From the NCBI GenBank assembly GCA_965153355.1, contig OZ231127.1, positions 13,702,001 to 13,766,000 on the forward strand: 64,000 nucleotides of DNA. Direction: 5' to 3'. The notes beneath the pieces are model-generated. The model saw only the letters and a program-made list of their open reading frames with translations, was not told the DNA's origin and searched no databases. Each line of letters opens with the position of its first letter. The stretch's first letter is position 1. The stretch is from Flaccisagitta enflata. Taxonomy: Eukaryota > Chaetognatha > Sagittoidea > Aphragmophora. Both the position numbers and the translations under genes were made by a program. This document shows positions 58,344 through 64,000 of this stretch, one piece after another.

Positions 58344-59384
58344 CAACAAGACTAAATACATGGCTACCAAAGTCGCGTGTGGGTGGGCAGGAGCACTTAT
58401 TAAAACAGATAACTTAAGCATTTTGGCGGTAGCAACGGACCGACCGACACGGCAAGAAGTGGAGTCGCGTGTCCGCGACTAAAAACAACGGTGGCCTGAA
58501 TTATGGAAATTTTATTTCTTCATGAAAGTAAATAGTGTGACCTATAGTTGGAAATTTCATCAGAAATATGTATCTTGAATTGGAATTTCAAAAAATGTAA
58601 ATAATGAAGATTCATATCAAATATTCAAAAAGTTAGAAACATTAATGATTTTTGCAAAAATTTTAAGGGGAAATTTTTAGTAGCGTGCACGCGACTATTA
58701 CCCGCTCTGTTTGTCAGTCACGCTTAGCCTTGCTTAGCTTTTTATCATCGTCTTACATCATTTTAAGTGATTTTAAGTTATTTAAAGACAATTTACATTT
58801 AGTCTTTTGGTATTTTAGTCTTTTGGTCTTTTAGTCTTTTAGTCTTTTGGTCTTATGGTCTTAACAACCGCACGCGACTGTGAGGTGTTGGCGTTGTTTT
58901 TTAGTCGCGGACTAGCTACTCTATAAGAGGCTTTGTTCGTCCGTCGGTCCGTCGGTCAGTCCCTCAGTTGGTCCGTTGGTCCGTCAGTCGGTGCGTAGAG
59001 GTCATCGAATTGAGAGAGTGCGAAAATGCGCATTTCCGCCCCTGCCCATCCCTTCGCGACTGGTATTGGCTGTGTATCCGGCCTTGTTAAAGGTTAACAT
59101 CAATTCTTTACTATAAAATATACCTGATAATACAAGTCCCTACAGTCGGGGATTTCCTAGTTGCGTGCACGCAACACTACCACCCACTCTGTCTGTTAGT
59201 CGGTCGGTCGGTCGGTCAGTCAGTTTGTCTGTCGGTTGGTCGGTCCATCTGTCACGCTTAGCTTTTTTGGCGTTTATGGGCGGTTTTGGTGTTACTGCTT
59301 CTACCCAACTGCTTGGTTGGTTAATTTCATCACTGCCCCTGCCCACTAGCACGCGACTTGGGTAGCCGTGTATCCAGGCTTGTT
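58344..59384. repeat. Four family-1 copies in both orientations
   Basis: Plus copy 58344-58485 (CAACAAGACTAAATACATGGC to GTCCGCGACTAAAAA). Minus copies at 58675-58897 (TCTTTTGGT-type body), 58897-59088 (TTAGTCGCGGAC to ATCCGGCCTTGTT) and 59158-59384 (CTAGTTGCGTGCACGCAAC to ATCCAGGCTTGTTT). 58486-58674 is AT-rich unique DNA. Confidence 0.78.
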
Positions 59385-59869
59385 TGAACTCGTATCTGAT
59401 TAAGGCCCACTGTGTTATGGACAGACGGACAAACTGACCAACCAACTTAGAAACAACCTATAGTCGCATTGCACAGGATTAAAAACAAGTGAATAAATGA
59501 ACGAACGGAGCAAGAATTCAACATAATGCATACAATCTAGGACATTACTTTTCAGCCAGATTAATTAGGCAGGGACCCTGGACACAGGAGGACTTAATTT
59601 CATTCGTCTCTCTGTCCTTTCGTCCATTTGTTAGTCTCCTCCCCCCCTTCTTTCAGGCCTCTTAGGCCTCAATTCAGCCCACTCAGGCCTGAATTGCACA
59701 AAATATTGCACTTTAGAACTCAAGTGAGACCAACGGATGTACGAATCGAAGAAGTGACAGATTGACAGATTTTTATAGATTAGATTAGTCTTTTATAGAG
59801 TCTTTTATAGTCTTTTATAGAGTCTATTATAGAGTCTTTTATGGAGTCTTTTATAGAGTTGGAGCACTT
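59385..59869. repeat. Unique DNA and TTTTATAGAGTC minisatellite
   Basis: The 11-14-bp unit TTTTATAGAGTC repeats over 59764-59856. GGCCTCTTAGGCCTCAATTC motifs lie near 59658. Confidence 0.65.
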
Positions 59870-60017
59870 TTTTTTAGTCGCGGACACGCGACTCTACACC
59901 TTGCTGTGTCGGTAGGTATGCCGGTACATTACAAATATGGTTGAATTCCGAGCGGTTTTCGCATTACTGCTCCTGCCCAACCGTCCGCGACTGGATTGCT
60001 GTGTATCCGGCCTTGCT
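59870..60017 (-). repeat. Family-1 copy, minus orientation
   Basis: TTTTTAGTCGCGGACACGCGACTCTA at the left; CTCCTGCCCAACCGTCCGCGACT and GTATCCGGCCTTG at the right. Confidence 0.8.
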
Positions 60018-60063
60018 ACTCGTGCATGAGTGCATGCTCTGACTTCTAATGAGTGTATAAGCA

Positions 60064-60246
60064 TGTCACAAGTGTTGTGACTCATAATTTACCATTATAT
60101 GTTTGTTTACATCGCATTTGTAAACTATCTGATTTCTTTGTATTGTTTTAACAGTGGAGGTTCTTTTATACATTTTATCATTGAAATACCCGTTCTTACC
60201 CTAGGCGCCAGTGAATCATCATATCCCGAGACTAACGGATTCAACA
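60064..60246 (+). repeat. Putative 5' LTR of the second gypsy element
   Basis: It would start TGTCACAAG (within the palindrome GTCACAA-GTG-TTGTGAC) and end ATTCAACA, just before a TGG-type primer site. TATATG is present. The 3' LTR is outside the window, so the left boundary is a guess. Confidence 0.35.
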
Positions 60247-60247
60247 C

Positions 60248-60265
60248 TGGCGCAGTTGACTGTTG
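60248..60265 (+). other. Candidate primer-binding site
   Basis: TGGCGCAGTTGACTGTTG starts with TGG; the first nine bases fit the 3' end of some tRNA-Ser (…ACTGCGCCA). Confidence 0.45.
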
Positions 60266-60292
60266 ACTCATGCACGGGTGACTCTTTTAACT

Positions 60293-63200
60293 ATGGCGAA
60301 CAACTTACCATCTTACGGGACTTTCGATCCTGATGAAGAAATCTCTTCACTTCCCCAAAAATGGGAGGATTACTACGGAGGCTTGGAGGACCTCATGGCG
60401 GCGTGTGCGATCACAGATCACGAGCGACGGTGGTCGACTTTGCGATTTTACGGTGGGGAGAAGCTGCGCAAACTCGAAAAGCAACTCGTTTACGACAAAG
60501 GGAGGCTCTTCGGCGCTGATCCCAATGCCAACCCGGCACAGGCTGGTGCGCCGGATCATTACAGAGCTCTGAAGAAAGCGCTCACGGCTCACTTCGCACC
60601 GTGCGTTAACGAGACTTATGCGCGTTTCAAATTTCGCTCCATCACTCAAAACGAGGACGAATCAATCGACACGTTCGTTATGAGCCTGCGATCGCAGGCT
60701 GCCCATTGTGCCTTTCACGACAGCGATAAAGACTCACAAATTCGCGACCAAATCGTGTTTGGGTGTCTGTCGAAGAAGATTCGGCGGAAAGCATTGGCGG
60801 AGAATCTGTCCTTGGACCGTCTCATCCAGGTTGCAAGGGCAGAGGAGTCGGCAAGAGCTAATGCGGCGGAGATTGAGAAGGCGGGAGATCTGCGTGGTGA
60901 TGATACTGCGGACGTCATGAAAGTCACGAAGAAGCCTGGGAAATACAGCAGTAGGTCTACGTTTTCTGCATCAGAGAAATTCAACTCTGAGGGGCGTGTG
61001 CCCAACCCGCCCAAGGCTGATCGAAAGTGCTTCAATTGTGGTGGCCCTTTCCCGCACACTAGGAGCAAACCCTGTCCAGCTAAGGGTAAAGCATGCAATA
61101 AGTGCTCCAAATTAAATCATTTTGCGTCGCAGTGCCGCGGCGAGCAGAGTTCGGTTCTCGCGGCTTCTGCTGATCTCAATTCGTCGGATGACTACGATCT
61201 TACTGGAGACCTCGGTGAAGTAAGGTGTATTGGCTCCGTCATTGAAAAGCCGCAGCTTGTCAGAATTCGTTCCCACGGTGGGCTCATCAATTTCAACCCC
61301 GATACGGGCGCAGACGTTACGCTCATTGATCGGTCCGTTTATTCCCAACTTTGCCCGCGGCCTACTCTTCAGAAAACGACGATCAAGCTCCTTCCGTATG
61401 GGGCCAACCGACCTTTAAAGCTGCTGGGCTTCTACGTCACGAAATTGACTGTTGGCGATCGGTCCGTCGACGAAAAGATATTCGTCTCGGACAGTTTGAA
61501 CAAGCAAGTTTCATTGCTCTCCCGTCCAGCTTCCAAAGCGTTGGGCCTTGTCACTCTGACTCTTCCTGTTGGATGCCTCCATGGGAACATTCATTCGATG
61601 CCGGCTAAGGTGGAAACTAAACGCCATGGTTCATTATCTCATCCTTTGCTGGAGGAGTATCCGGATATTTGTGAGGGGGTGGGATGTCACAAAGATCTGG
61701 GCATCTCCCTCCCTCTCAAGGAAGGCGCAACACACAAGGTCGCCCCGCCATCCCGTATACCTATTAATCTGCTACCCAAGGTTAAAGCAGAATTGGATCG
61801 ACTGGAGGCTGAAGGTGTCTTCGAGTCAGTTCCAGTGGACGACAACGTTCAAAGTATCAGCCGTCTAGTCCCAGCACCCAAGCGCATTGAGGGGTCGAAC
61901 GAGGTGGGGGTTCGTATTACTTTTGACTGGCGGGAACTGAATAAAAATCTTGACAAAGTTCACCACCAAGTTCTCACGGTCGAGGAGTTGAAGGCCACCT
62001 TGGCCAATGCAAAACGGTTCTCGCAGATTGACCTCAAGGATGCTTTCTATCAACTTCCATTGGACGAAGCCAGCAAGCGTCTCACCACGTTTTCCACACC
62101 GTGGGGGCTCAAACGCTCCACCCGTCTTATTCAAGGGGCTCTGCCTTCGTCTGCGATCTGTCACGAGGTGCTTCGTCGCGATTTGGAGGGCATCTCTGGG
62201 GCCATCAATATTGCGGACAACATCTTGGTCTTTGGCTGTGGCGATACGGAGGAAGAAGCTGCCAAGGACCATGACCGGGCCCTTAAAAGCGTTCTTGATA
62301 TGTTTCGCCGCACGGGTATGACAATTAATCGAAAGAAGTGTGTTTTCAACGCCGCTGAGACCAAGTTCTTTGGCTTTATTTTCTCAGCGGAAGGCATCGC
62401 TCCGGATCCGGATAAGGTTCAGGCCCTGAAGGACGCATCGGCTCCTAGCAGCAAGGAAGAGGTACGGTCCTTCCTTGGTCTTGCCGGTTTCAACTCGCAA
62501 TTCATCCCTGGCTATGCGACCAAGTCTGAGCCTCTTCGGGGGCTCACGCGAAAAGGGGTCAATTTTAAGTGGGGCCAGGCCGAGAAGGAGTCTTTCGGTC
62601 TGATCAGGGATACGATCTCCGAGACGACTCTTCTTTCCTATTACGACACCAAGAAAGACACCGCCCTGTTCACCGACGCTTCGCCGGTTGGTGTGAATGC
62701 CATCCTTGCACAGAAGGATGACAATGGCTTGTGGAAACCGGTCAACATCGCCAGTCGTGCCCTGAATAAGACTGAAATGGAGTATGACCAACTAGAACGT
62801 GAGGCCCTTGCCATGCATTTTGGTTGCATGAGATTCAAGATCTTTTTGCAAGGCATCCATTTCACTCACTTCATCGACCCGGAGCCCCTTAAGAAGATGA
62901 TGGAAGGGACCAAACGAGAAGCACCGGCTCGCATCGAAAAGACCCGGCTGAAGTTGCAAAGTTTCGACTCTACAATTGAACTGGTCAAGGGAAAGCATAA
63001 TCCCGCGGACTACCTCTCTCGCCATCCCCTTCCTTATGGTCTCTGCTCCAAAGCAGAGAAGGCGAGTTACCGCGACATTCAGAACCATCTCTTCTATGTG
63101 GCCCAGAAACTGCCTGAGGCCATCACGGTTCCACGAGTCCGGGAAGAGATAAAGAAAGACACGGTAGTTTCGGAAGTCATGTCTTTGCTTCGCGCTGGCG

Positions 63201-64000
63201 TCAAGACGTGTCCGTCAAAGAAGTCTCTTGCTCCTTTCAAGACTATCTGGCCTGAGCTCTCCATCGGTATGGGCATTCTTCTCCGGGGCGAAAGGGTAGT
63301 GCTGCCACGGAGTCTCATTCAAGAAGCGCTCGCCATCGCCCATCAGGGACACATGGGCATCGGGAAAACCAAGAGATATTTACGTTTTTGCGTTTGGTTT
63401 CCAAAAATGGATGCACTGGTTGAGAGCCTAGTAAAGAAATGCCTGCCTTGTCAGGCGGTGACGCCTGAGCCTCAGCGGGATCCGCTCTTCATGACCCCAC
63501 TTCCTGCGGAGCCCTGGCAGTTGGTTGCTGCCGATATTTTTGGGCCACTCCCTACTGGTGAAAAGGTTTTGGTGCTCAAGTGCCTCCGGTCAAAATGGCC
63601 TGAGATCAAGATTTTCCTCAAGAACCAATCTACGAATGCTGCTGGGGTAATTTTTGCCATGGAAAAGATGTTCACGACCCATGGCATTCCAGACGTTGTT
63701 CGTACCGACAATGGACCTCCATTTAATGGCAAGTGTTTCAAGGCGTTTTCCGCGAAATTTGGCTTCCAACATCATAAGGTCACGCCCCTGTGGCCCGAGG
63801 CCAATGGTCAGGCTGAGGCATTTATGAAGTGCTTGGGAAAAGTTGTGCGGACCGCTCACATTGAGAATCGGGACTGGAAGGCGGCCATCAACGACTTCCT
63901 TCGTGCCTATCGCGCCACTCCTCATCCTTCCACGGGCGTTGCACCGGCTCAACTGATGTATCCGCGACGTCGTTTCAAGACGCAGCTTCCTCGTCTGTCC
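60293..64000 (+). CDS. Ty3/gypsy (Mag-like) gag-pol polyprotein, 3' truncated by window
   Basis: One uninterrupted frame of 1236 codons from ATG 60293 to the window end. Gag: helix-rich capsid region (~50-190) and two zinc knuckles (C246-x2-C...; C268-x2-C-x4-H-x4-C). Protease: DTGAD at 337. RT: RITFDWRELN, SQIDLKDAFYQL (D580), and IADN at the catalytic YxDD position (D642, N643). RNase H: FTDAS (D795). Integrase finger: H1017, H1020, C1050, C1053. Integrase core: D1081, D1139, E1175 with D-35-E spacing. Gag and pol fused in one frame with two knuckles fits the Mag lineage. The Asn at the second catalytic Asp is either a lineage trait or a disabling change; the otherwise intact frame argues for a trait. 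The chromodomain or C-terminus is not visible. Confidence 0.9.
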   Translation, partial: MANNLPSYGTFDPDEEISSLPQKWEDYYGGLEDLMAACAITDHERRWSTLRFYGGEKLRKLEKQLVYDKGRLFGADPNANPAQAGAPDHYRALKKALTAHFAPCVNETYARFKFRSITQNEDESIDTFVMSLRSQAAHCAFHDSDKDSQIRDQIVFGCLSKKIRRKALAENLSLDRLIQVARAEESARANAAEIEKAGDLRGDDTADVMKVTKKPGKYSSRSTFSASEKFNSEGRVPNPPKADRKCFNCGGPFPHTRSKPCPAKGKACNKCSKLNHFASQCRGEQSSVLAASADLNSSDDYDLTGDLGEVRCIGSVIEKPQLVRIRSHGGLINFNPDTGADVTLIDRSVYSQLCPRPTLQKTTIKLLPYGANRPLKLLGFYVTKLTVGDRSVDEKIFVSDSLNKQVSLLSRPASKALGLVTLTLPVGCLHGNIHSMPAKVETKRHGSLSHPLLEEYPDICEGVGCHKDLGISLPLKEGATHKVAPPSRIPINLLPKVKAELDRLEAEGVFESVPVDDNVQSISRLVPAPKRIEGSNEVGVRITFDWRELNKNLDKVHHQVLTVEELKATLANAKRFSQIDLKDAFYQLPLDEASKRLTTFSTPWGLKRSTRLIQGALPSSAICHEVLRRDLEGISGAINIADNILVFGCGDTEEEAAKDHDRALKSVLDMFRRTGMTINRKKCVFNAAETKFFGFIFSAEGIAPDPDKVQALKDASAPSSKEEVRSFLGLAGFNSQFIPGYATKSEPLRGLTRKGVNFKWGQAEKESFGLIRDTISETTLLSYYDTKKDTALFTDASPVGVNAILAQKDDNGLWKPVNIASRALNKTEMEYDQLEREALAMHFGCMRFKIFLQGIHFTHFIDPEPLKKMMEGTKREAPARIEKTRLKLQSFDSTIELVKGKHNPADYLSRHPLPYGLCSKAEKASYRDIQNHLFYVAQKLPEAITVPRVREEIKKDTVVSEVMSLLRAGVKTCPSKKSLAPFKTIWPELSIGMGILLRGERVVLPRSLIQEALAIAHQGHMGIGKTKRYLRFCVWFPKMDALVESLVKKCLPCQAVTPEPQRDPLFMTPLPAEPWQLVAADIFGPLPTGEKVLVLKCLRSKWPEIKIFLKNQSTNAAGVIFAMEKMFTTHGIPDVVRTDNGPPFNGKCFKAFSAKFGFQHHKVTPLWPEANGQAEAFMKCLGKVVRTAHIENRDWKAAINDFLRAYRATPHPSTGVAPAQLMYPRRRFKTQLPRLS

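Overview
This window looks like nuclear DNA of an animal, probably an invertebrate. Two exons with compatible phases (9341-9504 and 11740-11947) encode the C-terminal half of a zona-pellucida (ZP) domain, a metazoan family. They have ordinary GT/AG splice sites. There are no operons, and no rRNA or tRNA genes were found. Host coding sequence is sparse. Most of the window is transposons, foldback elements, minisatellites and very long (AC)n, (AG)n and (TTG)n microsatellites. The species cannot be named from the sequence.

Layout. 1-9 kb: the end of a non-LTR retrotransposon ORF, a 31-bp tandem array split by a foldback MITE, a 90-bp satellite and a composite (AC)n array. 9-12 kb: ZP exons. 12-17 kb: foldback elements and minisatellite-bearing repeats. 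17.4-20.5 kb: a GC-rich, frame-broken former coding region. 21.4-22 kb: two possible exons. 22-27.3 kb: simple repeats, a G-rich block and another foldback. 28.0-30.9 kb: a 2.9-kb foldback transposon with 13-bp terminal inverted repeats and a 9-bp target duplication. 31-35 kb: interspersed repeats. 35.1-54.4 kb: one giant LTR retroelement. 54.4-60 kb: simple repeats and many copies of a short palindrome-ended repeat. 60.3-64 kb: an open gag-pol ORF of a second Ty3/gypsy element, cut by the window edge.

The giant element (35082-54435, 19.35 kb) is the most interesting object. It has 377-bp LTRs that differ at only 3 positions, a 4-bp target duplication (GAAG), a polypurine tract, and a poly(A) signal inside a hairpin loop. 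Its genes, in order, are a coiled-coil ORF, gag, a zinc-knuckle segment in the +1 frame, a protease ORF, and RT-RNase H-integrase with all catalytic residues. After pol come three small ORFs on the opposite strand, two with a membrane segment and one with a signal peptide. The zinc-knuckle and protease ORFs are separated only by UGA-CAA-UUA, which matches the known leaky-stop context (CARYYA). A 6.56-kb segment of minisatellites and host-type repeats separates protease from RT. It is bounded by CACTGTG on both sides in the same codon register, which suggests an insertion or a giant intron inside one former protease-pol frame.

Two dispersed repeat families recur across the window. Family 1 ends in the palindrome AGTCGCGTGCACGCGACT and has a body rich in GACC/GACGG. 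Family 2 carries a stable GGCCCC-GAA-GGGGCC hairpin and an internal ~20-bp minisatellite flanked by inverted GACCTATGCT motifs. Boundaries of degenerate repeats are approximate because they were read by eye.
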